Positions 41,703 to 51,364 of a DNA stretch of 64,000 bases are shown piece after piece. The stretch's first letter is position 1. Every line of letters begins with the position of its first letter. The stretch lies in contig NZ_AP028461.1 in the NCBI RefSeq assembly GCF_033097365.1, positions 9,699,501 to 9,763,500 on the forward strand, written 5' to 3'. This DNA comes from Actinoplanes sichuanensis (GTDB lineage: Bacteria > Actinomycetota > Actinomycetes > Mycobacteriales > Micromonosporaceae). Under the pieces are notes generated by a model that did not search any database, was not told the DNA's origin, and saw only the letters and a program-made list of their open reading frames with translations. The translations under genes and the position numbers were made by a program.

Positions 41703-43799
41703 GTGTTCATCGGACGCCAGGACGAACTGCGCGAACTGCGCACCGCGCTCGCCGAGAGCGGGGTGTGCGTGCTCACCGGGCCACCGGGAATCGGCAAGTC
41801 CGCGCTCGCGACCGCCAGTGCGCCACCCGGCACGTGGACGGTCAGCCTGGCCGGGAGCAGCGCCGATCCGGACGAACTGGCCGCCACCCTGGCCGCCGGG
41901 TTGCGCGCCCGGATGGGGAACCCACCTGTCGACGACGTCGTGCAGGCCTTCGCCGAGCGGGTGGCCCGGGAGTCCGAGCCGACGCTGCTGATCATCGACG
42001 ACATCCCGGCGATCACCGAGGAGATCGTCGACCGGCTCGTCGTGCGTGCGGCCGGGCGGCGGCTGCGTACCGTCCTGATCACCAGCCGCGTGCCGGGCGT
42101 ACCGGCGCCGGTCCTGGAACTCGGGCCGATGACCGACGCCGACGCCGCCGAACTGCTCGGCAGTGACGACCCGGACCTCCTCGCGGTTCTCGGCGGACAC
42201 CCGATGGCCCTCCGGCTGGCCGGCCTGGCGCTGCGCAAACTCGGCCCGGCCGACCTCACCGACCGGCTCGCCGACGTCCCGGCACCGCTCACCGTGCTGC
42301 TCCGCGACAGGTTCGACGGTCTCGGCGAGGCGGCGTCCCGGGTGCTGCGGTACTCCTCGCTCAGCTCGCCGGCGGCGTTGCCGTCCGGGGTATTGCGGCT
42401 GCTGCTCGGCCGGCCCGGCGCCGAGGAGGCGGTCGACGAACTACAGCGGGAACTGCTGGCCACCCCGGTCGACAGCGCCCTCCAGGTGCACGCCGTGGTC
42501 CGTGACACGGCCCGGCAGTACCTGCCGCCTGTCGACTGGACCGCCCTGGCCCGGCGGCTCGCCGACGCCGTCATCGACCATCCGTGGTCCGATCCGGCCG
42601 AGTCGTTCCTGGTCAACCGCCATGCGGACCGCCTCGCCGGGCGGCCCGACCTGCCGCTGGCCATTGTGGATCGCCTGCATCGCCGGGTGATCACCCTGCG
42701 TGAGCCGGTCCTGACCGCGCCACACCATCGTGAACTGGCCGAACGGCACTTCGACGATCCGGCGGTGCTGGTCGAGGCGGCCGAGCTGATGCGGGTCGTG
42801 GGGGCGCTGGACGAGGCCCGCGACTACGCCGACCGGGCCGTGCCGCTCGCCACCGATCCGGCTCTGCGGCACCGGGCCCGGCTCCTGCTCGCCGAGCTTC
42901 TCGACGAACTCGGTGACACCGGCCGGGCCGAGCATCTGTGGACGCTGTTGCGGGCCGAAGACGGCACCGAGTTGCCGTTCCTCCGGTCGCGGCGGCTGCG
43001 CGGGCAGCACGACGAGGCCCGTCGTGGCCTGGCCGAGTTCATCGACCGGTACGAGATCCGGCACTCGATGTTCGACCGGGTACAGACCGCCCGGCTGGAG
43101 TTGGCCCGTACCGAGATCGAGGACGGCGCCCAGATGGCGGCCCGCCGCCGGGCCGCCCGGGTGATCGCCGCCGCCGAATCGCCGGACCACGCGAGCGTGA
43201 CCGAGGCGGTCCGGATCCTGATCGACGCCCGGCTCACCCCGCCGCTCGCGGACCCGCGCGACGACCGGCCGGTCTGGGCCGAGATCGAAGCCGACCTGGC
43301 CGACCTTCGCGAACGCTGGACCGGCACGCACGGCCCGCGGCACAGCACGACCCTCGCCCTGACGGTCGCCCACGGCGAGTCGCTCACCGCGCTCGGTCGC
43401 CTGGGCAACACCCTTCAGCGGGTACGCGAGGACGTGCTCGACCGGTTCGGGCCGGAGCATCCCGCCCGTTTCCGGGCCGAGATGGTGCTCGGTTTCGCCG
43501 CCGCCCGCGCGCACCGCACCAGCGACGCGGCCGAGCACTTCGCCGGGGCGTTCCACGGTTTCCGGGCCGTCCTCGGCGACACCCACGCCAACACACTCCG
43601 CGCCGAACTGGCCCTCGGTGTCGCCCTCAAACTGACCGGCCGCCGCGGCGGTGCCCGGCACATGCTGCACGTGGTCCGGCACGCCCCCGGCAGCGTCGGA
43701 ATCGGCACCGATCTGTTCCTGCAGAGCGCCTTCGGCTCCGGGCTGAGCGTGTTCCCGTCCTGGTTGTGGCGCCGGTTGACCCCGCAGCCCCGGGAATAG
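41703..43799 (+). CDS. STAND-type ATPase with TPR-like repeats
   Basis: 698 residues starting at GTG 41703 (the reading begins FIGRQDELRELRTAL). The NB-ARC-like ATPase domain has a P-loop GPPGIGKSA, Walker B LLIIDDIP and sensor VLITSRVPG. The C-terminal 400 residues are helical TPR-like repeats (for example PRHSTTLALTVAHGESLTALGR). It has no DNA-binding or effector domain of its own, so it resembles the signalling half of AfsR-like regulators or a stand-alone STAND sensor. Context gives no partner. Confidence 0.8.
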   Translation: MFIGRQDELRELRTALAESGVCVLTGPPGIGKSALATASAPPGTWTVSLAGSSADPDELAATLAAGLRARMGNPPVDDVVQAFAERVARESEPTLLIIDDIPAITEEIVDRLVVRAAGRRLRTVLITSRVPGVPAPVLELGPMTDADAAELLGSDDPDLLAVLGGHPMALRLAGLALRKLGPADLTDRLADVPAPLTVLLRDRFDGLGEAASRVLRYSSLSSPAALPSGVLRLLLGRPGAEEAVDELQRELLATPVDSALQVHAVVRDTARQYLPPVDWTALARRLADAVIDHPWSDPAESFLVNRHADRLAGRPDLPLAIVDRLHRRVITLREPVLTAPHHRELAERHFDDPAVLVEAAELMRVVGALDEARDYADRAVPLATDPALRHRARLLLAELLDELGDTGRAEHLWTLLRAEDGTELPFLRSRRLRGQHDEARRGLAEFIDRYEIRHSMFDRVQTARLELARTEIEDGAQMAARRRAARVIAAAESPDHASVTEAVRILIDARLTPPLADPRDDRPVWAEIEADLADLRERWTGTHGPRHSTTLALTVAHGESLTALGRLGNTLQRVREDVLDRFGPEHPARFRAEMVLGFAAARAHRTSDAAEHFAGAFHGFRAVLGDTHANTLRAELALGVALKLTGRRGGARHMLHVVRHAPGSVGIGTDLFLQSAFGSGLSVFPSWLWRRLTPQPRE

Positions 43800-43825
43800 G
43801 CATCAGGCGTCGGCGGAATGATCAC

Positions 43826-43854
43826 GTGACGTCGATACGACGGCGTTCTATCAT
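43826..43854 (+). promoter_or_regulatory. promoter of the third RTX-like gene (shared type)
   Basis: GTGACG (43826-43831), a 17-bp spacer and TATCAT (43849-43854), identical in both hexamers and spacing to the promoter at 2614-2642. Confidence 0.6.
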
Positions 43855-43905
43855 GTGCCGTCCGCGGTGAGTCGTCACCGCCGAATCCACACGGGGTTGA
43901 TCCAC

Positions 43906-45039
43906 TTGCGACGTGCGCTGGCCCGTACCGGCCTCACCGTCCTCGTCATCTCGGCCGGCGCCGCCTTCGCCGCGCCCGCTCAGGCCGCCGCCACCGGTGT
44001 CGCGTCGGTGGTCGGCACCGACGTGGTCCGGTACAGCGACACCACGAGTCATGCCAATCGCGTGGTCGTCACCAGGTCGGGCAACACGGTCACGATCGAC
44101 GACCGGTTCGCGGTCAAGGTCGGCAAGGGCTGCAAGGCGGTCAAGGGTGACAAGACCAAGGTCCGCTGCACCACCGGCAAGACGCCGGTCCGGGTGCGGG
44201 TCCTGGTCGGCTACGGCAACGACACGGTCGTCAACCGCAGCGACCTGCCGATGACCGCCGACGGCAGCCTGGGCCGGGACCGGCTCTACGGCGGCCCCCG
44301 CGGTGACCGGCTCGACGGCGGCGACGGCGGCGACTGGATCTGGGGCCTCGGCGGCGATGACGTGATCAACGGCTACACCGGCGACGACGTGCTGAACGGC
44401 GGCGACGGCGACGACGGGCTGTACGGGATGTGGGGCGACGACCGGCTCTACGGCGGTAACGGCGACGACACCCTGTTCGGCTTCGACGGCGCCGACCGGC
44501 TGTACGGCGGTCCGGGCCGGGACGACCTCTCCGGCGAGAAGGGCACCGACCGGCTGGAGGGCGGCTCCGGCGACGACGGCCTCTCCGGCGAGTGGACCGG
44601 TGACGGCGTCGCGTCGGACGTGCTGCTCGGCGGCCCCGGGGTGGACACCGTCGGATACGAGTCACACACCCGCGGCGTCTCGGTCGACCTCGACGGGGTG
44701 ACCGGCGACGACGGCCAGTACGGCGAGCGGGACACCGTCGGCGCCGACGTCGAGAACATCATCGGCGGTGCCGGTAGCGACCGGCTGACCGGCAACGGCG
44801 CGAAGAACTACATCAGCGGTCTCGGCGGGAACGACATCGTGCGCGGCGGTGCCGGTGACGACTTCCTCAACGGCGGCAGCGGCACCGACCAGATCTACGG
44901 TGACGGCGGCGACGACCTGATCTTCTCGGACGAGGACGGTCGCCGGTACGCCGACCAGGTGAACGGCGGCGACCAGTCGGTGCGCGGCGACGAGTGCCAG
45001 GGAGACGCCCTCGACACGGTGGTCGACTGCGAGCGATGA
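43906..45039 (+). CDS. secreted RTX-like calcium-binding repeat protein, TTG start
   Basis: 377 residues. The TTG at 43906 is proposed because GGGG lies at suitable distance in a leader (GGGGTTGATCCAC-TTG) resembling that of the paralogue at 3900, and because the signal peptide (RRALARTGLTVLVISAG) begins there. Conserved N-terminal domain (HANRVVVTRSGNTVTIDD), then beta-roll nonapeptides such as GGDGDDGLYG and GGNGDDTLFG. The C-terminal pair is DECQGD ... VVDCER. Role as for its paralogues: extracellular calcium-stabilised protein, otherwise unknown. Confidence 0.82.
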   Translation: MRRALARTGLTVLVISAGAAFAAPAQAAATGVASVVGTDVVRYSDTTSHANRVVVTRSGNTVTIDDRFAVKVGKGCKAVKGDKTKVRCTTGKTPVRVRVLVGYGNDTVVNRSDLPMTADGSLGRDRLYGGPRGDRLDGGDGGDWIWGLGGDDVINGYTGDDVLNGGDGDDGLYGMWGDDRLYGGNGDDTLFGFDGADRLYGGPGRDDLSGEKGTDRLEGGSGDDGLSGEWTGDGVASDVLLGGPGVDTVGYESHTRGVSVDLDGVTGDDGQYGERDTVGADVENIIGGAGSDRLTGNGAKNYISGLGGNDIVRGGAGDDFLNGGSGTDQIYGDGGDDLIFSDEDGRRYADQVNGGDQSVRGDECQGDALDTVVDCER

Positions 45040-45066
45040 CGTCCCGGCGTCGACGCCGGAACAATC

Positions 45067-45092
45067 GGGCCCGGGCATCGCCCGGGCCCTTT
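45067..45092 (+). terminator. hairpin terminator after the RTX-like gene
   Basis: A perfect 10-bp stem (GGGCCCGGGC and its complement), a 3-nt loop and a trailing TTT lie 28 bp past the stop codon. Confidence 0.8.
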
Positions 45093-45247
45093 CCGTCCGC
45101 TCACTCTCCGCCAGTATTTTCTTGGGGTCGACAGTGTCCGGAACGAGTCGGCACATCCGCGGGGGCCTGCGGTGCGTAACCATTCGTGATAATCGCTGGA
45201 CTGCCCGCGGGGCGGTCATGACGGGGGCTGTGGAAGGAGAACCACTG

Positions 45248-45802
45248 GTGACGGCATTGGCGGATGCTCGGCGGCGGGCCGGGCTCACGGCGCTGTACCT
45301 CGGGATCTTCGCGACCATCTGGCTGAGCGTGCCGGAGTCCGAGCCACCATGGGGTGCCCTCCTGGTGGCCGGCAGTGTCGCCGCCCTGATCACAGCCGGT
45401 GCGGGCGGTGCACTGGCTGTTCAGGCCCGGGCGTGGGGACCGCTGTCCCGGGACGCCGTCACCGACCGGAAGTACCTGGTGATCTTCGCGGCGGAGTTGG
45501 CGGCTGCCGGGTTCGGCGCGGTGCTGCTCGCGGTGACCGAGCGGTCCGAGTACATTCCGGTGCTCGTCGGCGGGGTCGTCGGCATCCATTTCTGGCCGCT
45601 CGCCCCGGTGCTGCGTGACCCGGCCCTGCGAATCCTCGCCGGTCTGGTCTGTGTCACCGCGCTGGCCGGGCTGATCACCGGGATGGTGTCGACGGTGTCC
45701 CCGGGCGAGGTGGTCGGTACCGGCGTCGGCGTGCTGCTGCTCGGCTACGCGATCGGCGCCCTGATCCGCGGCGGCATGACGCTGCGCGCGTCGCACCCGT
45801 GA
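45248..45802 (+). CDS. small integral membrane protein, unknown function
   Basis: 184 residues; GTG 45248 has AAGGAG at 8-nt spacing, better placed than the upstream ATG 45218. Five to six hydrophobic helices are visible, for example YLGIFATIWLSV, LLVAGSVAALITAGAGGAL, LAAAGFGAVLLAV and VVGTGVGVLLLGYAIGALI. It resembles the small DUF7010-like membrane proteins but I cannot assign a function. It stands alone between two hairpin terminators. Confidence 0.75.
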   Translation: MTALADARRRAGLTALYLGIFATIWLSVPESEPPWGALLVAGSVAALITAGAGGALAVQARAWGPLSRDAVTDRKYLVIFAAELAAAGFGAVLLAVTERSEYIPVLVGGVVGIHFWPLAPVLRDPALRILAGLVCVTALAGLITGMVSTVSPGEVVGTGVGVLLLGYAIGALIRGGMTLRASHP

Positions 45803-45833
45803 AGTGGTGGCCCGGCCTGAGCCGGGCCACCAC
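45802..45833. terminator. bidirectional hairpin terminator
   Basis: A perfect 14-bp stem (AGTGGTGGCCCGGC and its complement) with a CTGA loop lies between convergent genes ending at 45802 and 45841. Confidence 0.87.
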
Positions 45834-45840
45834 TCGACGA

Positions 45841-47412
45841 TCAGCCGATGGCGTAGGCCCGCTGGATGCCGGCCTCGGTGTAACCGCCGTTGGTGTAGGT
45901 GGCCCGGGTCCGGATCGAGACCGCACCCGAAGCCGGGTTGGTGACGACCGCGGCCCACACGCCGTTGATCTTCTTGACCGGGACGGACTTCCAGGTCTTG
46001 CCGCCGTCGAAGGACACCTTGGTGGTCAGGGACTTCAGTGTCGGGTTCGGACCCCGCTTCAGGTCGCCCACGAGCATGTAGCGGTTGAGCTTGAGCGCCA
46101 CGTTCGTGACGCTGCCCGGCTTGGCCCGGTTGTAGCCGTTCAGACCGGTCGGCATGTGCTGGATCGTGGCGGCCTGGGAGAGCACGCTGGTGTTCGGCTT
46201 GGCGTAGAACCGGAAGGTGACGGCGGCCCCGGTCGAGAGCATCCCGCTCTGGAAGGTGGCCCCCGGGTAGTGCCGGCTCGCGGTGTTGGTCAGCGTGTAC
46301 CAGCCGGCCTTCTTGACCCGGTACTCCAGCGACGGCTGGTACTGACCGAAGCCGGTGTCGTACGCCGTCTTCACGACCTTGCCACCGAAGGTGAGGGTCG
46401 CCTTCGCCCGGTCACCGGCGATGTAGTTGTAGTTGCGGTACAGCTCGTTGAACCCCGGGTCCTGGAACATGTCGTCCAGGGGGTAGATGATCCGGCCCTG
46501 GTAGGTCACCGGCAGCTGGTAGCCCGGTCCCCACGAGGCGCCGCCGAAGCGGACGAAGGAGGAGCGCCCGGCCACGATGGCACGGTGCGCGGACTGCTCG
46601 CCCAGGGAGTGGTAGTCGCCGTTCGTCCCGTAACTCGGGAAGAAGCCGCGGATCTCCCAGCTGCCGGGTGAGAAGTGGATCTTCGCGGTGTTCGGCCTGT
46701 CAAGGCTCCACAGTCCGGCGTACATGCGGTTGCCGCAGCCGTCGGACGTCGGCTGGATGGCGACCTCGCTGTACGGGGTGCCGGTCGGTCCGCGCCGGCT
46801 CTCCACCGTCGTGGTGCCGAGCTTGGACTGGTAGAAGGTACGACTCGGGTTGCTCGGCACGCCGGTCGTCCGGTGCAGCACCGCGAAGTCGTCGGCGACA
46901 CCGTCCGGGTCGTACCAGGTGGCCATCGCCGCGAAGGAGATCTTCTTGGACGCGGTCGGGATGGCGTAGAGCGTCGAGCCGGGACTGAGCGAGATGCCGA
47001 CCTCGGCGTTGTCGCTGCAGATCTCGGCTGTGACGTCATGGCCGATCCGGTTCACCGCCGGGCTCAGAGCGATGTCGACCCGCTTGCCGTACCGGGCGTC
47101 GAGGGTCAGCTTCGCCGCCCCGGACACCTTCACCGTGCGGCCACCGAGGGTGGTGGTGTTGCCGGTGGTGATGGCCGCCAGGACCGAGTAGTTCCCCTTG
47201 GGCAGGGTGCGCTTCGTGCCGGTGCGGATCGAATACTCCCGGCTGCTCTCCAGGTTGATGACCGTGGTCCAGAGCGAGAGCTTGGCGCCGGAGCGACTGA
47301 TCGCGGTGATGGTGAGCGAGTTGGTGGCGGCGACCGCAGGTCCGGTCGTGCCGACGAGAAGGGCCGGGATGAGCGCGGCCATGGAAAGGGTGCGTTTCAG
47401 GAAGGGAGACAT
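45841..47412 (-). CDS. secreted protein of unknown function
   Basis: 523 residues. The ATG at 47412 begins a Sec signal peptide (MSPFLKRTLSMAALIPALLV ... AVAA), with GGGG about 8 nt upstream. The mature part is beta-rich with no family I recognise. It contains aromatic, tyrosine-rich stretches (FQDPGFNELYRNYNYIAGD) and a C-terminal Ig-like segment (KVSFDGGKTWKSVPVKK ... RTRATYTNGGYTEAG). It resembles large uncharacterised exported actinobacterial proteins. It is divergent from the restriction-modification operon, with a 244-bp gap in between. Confidence 0.8.
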   Translation of the reverse strand: MSPFLKRTLSMAALIPALLVGTTGPAVAATNSLTITAISRSGAKLSLWTTVINLESSREYSIRTGTKRTLPKGNYSVLAAITTGNTTTLGGRTVKVSGAAKLTLDARYGKRVDIALSPAVNRIGHDVTAEICSDNAEVGISLSPGSTLYAIPTASKKISFAAMATWYDPDGVADDFAVLHRTTGVPSNPSRTFYQSKLGTTTVESRRGPTGTPYSEVAIQPTSDGCGNRMYAGLWSLDRPNTAKIHFSPGSWEIRGFFPSYGTNGDYHSLGEQSAHRAIVAGRSSFVRFGGASWGPGYQLPVTYQGRIIYPLDDMFQDPGFNELYRNYNYIAGDRAKATLTFGGKVVKTAYDTGFGQYQPSLEYRVKKAGWYTLTNTASRHYPGATFQSGMLSTGAAVTFRFYAKPNTSVLSQAATIQHMPTGLNGYNRAKPGSVTNVALKLNRYMLVGDLKRGPNPTLKSLTTKVSFDGGKTWKSVPVKKINGVWAAVVTNPASGAVSIRTRATYTNGGYTEAGIQRAYAIG

Positions 47413-47606
47413 CCACCAAACCCCGTCGAGTGGAATCGATGCCTGATCATGACACAGCCGTGCCAGGGGCCACCGCATCCAGCCCGGCGGTCGCGTTTCG
47501 GTCGGGCGCCGGGGGAACGTCGCGGGGTAGCCACAGTGCCCTTCTGGTCGTACCGAAAAAAGGGTTTTGGTGGTGGGAATGGGTTTTTGTCGTCGAAGGG
47601 CGGTAG

Positions 47607-47625
47607 GGTGCTGGTTTCCAGCACC
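47607..47625 (+). promoter_or_regulatory. small hairpin upstream of the modification gene
   Basis: GGTGCTGG-TTT-CCAGCACC is a perfect 8-bp stem located 31 bp before the methyltransferase start. It may be an operator or a leader structure; nothing decides between them. Confidence 0.3.
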
Positions 47626-47656
47626 TAGGACCCGTAGGACCACCTGGGACGGCTCC

Positions 47657-49495
47657 GTGGAGAAACTGACGAGTCCCGATCCGGCGACGCCTGACGTCGA
47701 CCGGCTCGCCGAGTTGTTCCCGGCCGCGGTGACCGAGGTGGCGGACGCGTCCGGCAGACCGGCCCGGGTCATCGACTTCGACCTGCTCAGGCGGCATCTC
47801 GGGGATCAGGTCGCGGAGGGCGCGCCGGAGCGTTATCAGCTGGATTGGCCGGGAAAGCGCCGGGCGCAGCGGGCAGCGCGGGAACCGGCGACCGGGACCC
47901 TGCGGCCGCGGCGGGAGCAGTCCGAGGACTTCGACGCCACCCGCAATCTGCTGATCGAGGGCGACAACCTGGATGTGCTCAAACTGTTGCAGGAGTCGTT
48001 CCTCGGGCGGATCAAGGTGGTCTACATCGATCCGCCCTACAACACCGGAAACGATTTCCTCTACGACGACGACTTCTCGCAGACCAGGGCCGGATATCTG
48101 GCCGGGTCCGGGCAGGTCGACGCGGCCGGGATACCGCTGGTGGCCAATCCGGAGTCGGGCGGCCGGTTCCATTCGAACTGGCTGAGCATGATGTATCCGC
48201 GGCTGGCGCTGGCCCGGAACCTGATGTCCGACGACGGGGTCATCTTCATCTCGATCGACGACCACGAGGTCGACAACCTGCGGAAGATCTGTGCCGAGAT
48301 CTTCGGCGAGCGCAATTTCGTCGCCCAGATCGTCTGGCAGAAGGTGTACGCGCCGAAGAACTCGGCCCGGTGGTTCTCCGAGGACCACGACTACATTCTG
48401 GTGTTCGCCCGGAATCGGGAACGCTGGCAGCCGCGCCCGCTGGCCCGGACCGCCGAGATGGAGGCGCGGTACCGCAATCCGGACAGCGACCCGCGCGGGC
48501 CGTGGAAACCGGAGAACATGTCGGCCCGCAACCGGTACGACGCCGGTGTCTACCCGATCACCACCCCGTCCGGCCGGCTCATCGAGGGGCCACCGCGCGG
48601 CAGCTACTGGCGGATCTCCCGGCAGCGGTTCGACGAGCTGAACGCGGACAACCGGATCTGGTGGGGCAGCGGTGGCGACAACTCTCCGGCGGTGAAACGG
48701 TTCCTGTCCGAGGTGTCGGCCGGGCGCACCCCGCAGACGCTGTGGTTCTACGGCGAGGTCGGGCACACCCAGGACGCCAAGCGGAGCCTGCTGCGGTACG
48801 TCCCGTTCGAGCACACCGCCAACGTGCTGAACTCGGTGAAGCCGGTCGAGCTGCTGCAACGGATCCTGCAGCTGGCCGGCCGGCCCGATGACGGCGACAT
48901 CGTGCTGGACTTCTTCGGCGGCAGTGCGACCACCGCCCACGCCGTGCTCGCGCAGAACCGGGCGGACGGTGGCGACCGCCGTTTCATCAGCGTGCAGATT
49001 CCGGAGCCGCTGCCGGTCGCCGAGAACGGGCTCGGGTCGATCTTCGAGATCGGGCTGACCCGGGTGCGGAACGTGGCGGCCGAACTGCGGGCGGCCGGGG
49101 CCGCGGGTGATCTGGGTTTCCGGGTGCTGCGGCTGGACTCGCCGAACCTCGCCGACGTGCCCGACGATCTCCCGCAGAGTGAACTGGCGTCCCTGGTGGA
49201 CCGGGTCAAACCGGACCGGACCGGCGAGGATCTGCTGTTCCAGGTGTTGCTGGACGCCGGTCTCGATCCGGGACTGCCGATCTCCTCCGCGGACGGGGTG
49301 TTCGTGGCCGGGGCCGCCGAGCTGATCGGCTGCTTCCGGGAGGCGATCACCGAGGACGTGGTCCGGGCGATCGCCGCCCGCCGGCCGCGCCGGGTGGTCT
49401 TCCGGGACTCGGGGTTCGCCGACGACGCGGCCCGGATCAACGCCGAGCAGATCTTCGCCGTGCTGTCGCCGTCGACCGACGTCAAGGTCTTGTGA
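47657..49495 (+). CDS. type III restriction-modification system, DNA adenine methyltransferase (Mod)
   Basis: 612 residues; GTG 47657 follows GGACGG. Motif IV DPPYN (125-129) precedes motif I DFFGGSA (418-424), the order of beta-class N6-adenine methyltransferases. Between them lies a target-recognition region, and LLIEGDNLDVLKLL matches the type III Mod family. Mod alone methylates its site and guides Res. Its TGA is 3 bp before the Res start, so the pair is an operon. The recognition sequence cannot be predicted. Confidence 0.92.
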   Translation: MEKLTSPDPATPDVDRLAELFPAAVTEVADASGRPARVIDFDLLRRHLGDQVAEGAPERYQLDWPGKRRAQRAAREPATGTLRPRREQSEDFDATRNLLIEGDNLDVLKLLQESFLGRIKVVYIDPPYNTGNDFLYDDDFSQTRAGYLAGSGQVDAAGIPLVANPESGGRFHSNWLSMMYPRLALARNLMSDDGVIFISIDDHEVDNLRKICAEIFGERNFVAQIVWQKVYAPKNSARWFSEDHDYILVFARNRERWQPRPLARTAEMEARYRNPDSDPRGPWKPENMSARNRYDAGVYPITTPSGRLIEGPPRGSYWRISRQRFDELNADNRIWWGSGGDNSPAVKRFLSEVSAGRTPQTLWFYGEVGHTQDAKRSLLRYVPFEHTANVLNSVKPVELLQRILQLAGRPDDGDIVLDFFGGSATTAHAVLAQNRADGGDRRFISVQIPEPLPVAENGLGSIFEIGLTRVRNVAAELRAAGAAGDLGFRVLRLDSPNLADVPDDLPQSELASLVDRVKPDRTGEDLLFQVLLDAGLDPGLPISSADGVFVAGAAELIGCFREAITEDVVRAIAARRPRRVVFRDSGFADDAARINAEQIFAVLSPSTDVKVL

Positions 49496-49498
49496 CAG

Positions 49499-51364
49499 GT
49501 GCGGCTCCAGTTTCAGGTCCAGCAGTTCCAGACCGAGGCGGTGGCCGCGGTCGTCGACTGTTTCGCCGATCAGCCGTATGCCGCGCCCGGTCCGGCCAAC
49601 GCGCCGCTGGTCACCGGGCGGTTGCTGTCGAACGTGCGGGCCGTGCAGCGGCGGGCCGGGCTGCCGCTCTCCGGCACGCTCGCGGGCAGCGAGGCGGCGC
49701 CGGACGCGCCGAACCTCGACGTGGAGATGGAGACCGGCACCGGTAAGACCTACGTCTACATCAAGACGATCATGGAGCTGAACCGGCGTTACGGCTGGTC
49801 ACGGTTCATTGTCGTGGTGCCCGGGGTGGCGATTCGGGAGGGTGTGCGCAAAACATTCGAGATGACCGCGGAGCATTTCCAGCAGTGGTACGGAACCCGC
49901 CCGCGCCCCTTCACGTACGACTCCTCCGCCCTGCACGAGCTGGAACGGTTCCGCTCCGGCGCCGGGGTGCAAGTCATGATCATCAACTTGCAGGCGTTCA
50001 ACTCGGCCTCCCGGGAGAACCGGCGCATCTACGAGGAGCAGGACGGATTCGGGTCACGCCGGCCGATCGACGTGATCCGGTCCGCCCGGCCGATCGTCGT
50101 CATCGACGAGCCCCAGCGGATCGGGTCGACCCGCTCGCTCGAGTCGCTGAGCCGGTTCGACCCGCTCATGGTCCTGCGGTACTCGGCCACCCACCGGGTT
50201 CGTCACGATCTCGTGCATCGACTGGACGCGCTTACGGCGTACCGGCAGAAATTGGTCAAGCGAATCACCGTGGTGGGGATCGAGGGGGAGCCCGGCGCGG
50301 GTAAGCGGCGGGTCCAGATCCGTGAGGTGATCCGGGCCCACCTGGAGAAGGAGCGGCAGCTCCATCCACGGGGCGTCAAGGTGCTCTCGCTGCTCTTCAT
50401 CGACCAGGTGGTCAAATACCGCGACTATTCGCGGTGCGACCAGCTCGGTGACTACGCACGGATCTTCGTCGAGGAGTACCGGGCGCTCACCGCCGGCGAA
50501 CCGGACGGTGACTATCGGCGTTATCTCGACGGCATCCCGGTCGAACGCACCCACCAGGGCTATTTCGCGATCGACCGGCGGACCGGGCACATGATCGACG
50601 GGAGCGCCTCCGATGTGGACGCCTACGACCTGATCCTGCGTGACCGGGAACGCCTGCTCTCCCTCGACGAGCCGGTCCGGTTCGTGTTCTCGCACTCGGC
50701 GCTGCGCGAGGGCTGGGACAACCCGAACGTCTTCGTCATGGGCATGCTCAAGCGCAGTGACAACACCGTGTCGCGGCGGCAGGAGGTGGGGCGTGGGCTG
50801 CGGCTCGCGGTCGACCAGCGCGGTGAGCGGACGGCCGGGATCAACGAGCTGACCGTGGTGGCCGACGAGTCGTATGCGTCGTTCGTCGCCGGGTTGCAGG
50901 CCGAGGGCGATTTCCGGAAGGTCACCGACGGCCGGCGGGCGCGGCGCTCCCCGGCTCCCGCCGCGATGATCACCTGCGAGGATGTCGAGCGGGTCGCCTT
51001 CGATTCGGCGGACCTGGTGGCGCGGTGTGTGGCCGCTCTCGATGACGGGCTCGCACCACTGCGACTCGTGGTGCAGACCGCGGACCGAACCCTCCGGTAT
51101 TCGATGAATCCGGATAAGGTGCTCGACCCGGTCGGGCACCTCGCTGAGCGCACCCGGCTCACCCGGCGGACGATCGCCGCGATCCTCACCGCGATCCGCC
51201 CGGCCACCTTCGCCCTCTGCGGCGGCGAAACCGCGGCGGAGATCATCAACCGGGAGAAGGCCGCCCTGATCAGCGCCGGGGTACCACCAGCGGCGTCCCG
51301 GTCCGCGGATGATCGAACACCTCGACCTCGTGCTGGTAGACCTCGCTCAGCAACGCGCCGGTGA
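49499..51364 (+). CDS. type III restriction enzyme Res subunit, C-terminally truncated
   Basis: 621 residues against roughly 900-1000 usual for the family. Helicase motifs are intact: Walker [10 protein letters not shown] (GTGKT at 80-84), motif II DEPQ (203-206), SATHR and motif [11 protein letters not shown]. After [19 protein letters not shown] the conserved sequence ends, and the C-terminal PD-(D/E)xK endonuclease domain is missing. The final 30 or so residues ([13 protein letters not shown]...) are encoded antisense to hmuV and look non-native. It may translocate DNA but probably cannot cut; a relic or a reassigned function is possible. Confidence 0.85.
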   Translation: MRLQFQVQQFQTEAVAAVVDCFADQPYAAPGPANAPLVTGRLLSNVRAVQRRAGLPLSGTLAGSEAAPDAPNLDVEMETGTGKTYVYIKTIMELNRRYGWSRFIVVVPGVAIREGVRKTFEMTAEHFQQWYGTRPRPFTYDSSALHELERFRSGAGVQVMIINLQAFNSASRENRRIYEEQDGFGSRRPIDVIRSARPIVVIDEPQRIGSTRSLESLSRFDPLMVLRYSATHRVRHDLVHRLDALTAYRQKLVKRITVVGIEGEPGAGKRRVQIREVIRAHLEKERQLHPRGVKVLSLLFIDQVVKYRDYSRCDQLGDYARIFVEEYRALTAGEPDGDYRRYLDGIPVERTHQGYFAIDRRTGHMIDGSASDVDAYDLILRDRERLLSLDEPVRFVFSHSALREGWDNPNVFVMGMLKRSDNTVSRRQEVGRGLRLAVDQRGERTAGINELTVVADESYASFVAGLQAEGDFRKVTDGRRARRSPAPAAMITCEDVERVAFDSADLVARCVAALDDGLAPLRLVVQTADRTLRYSMNPDKVLDPVGHLAERTRLTRRTIAAILTAIRPATFALCGGETAAEIINREKAALISAGVPPAASRSADDRTPRPRAGRPRSATRR

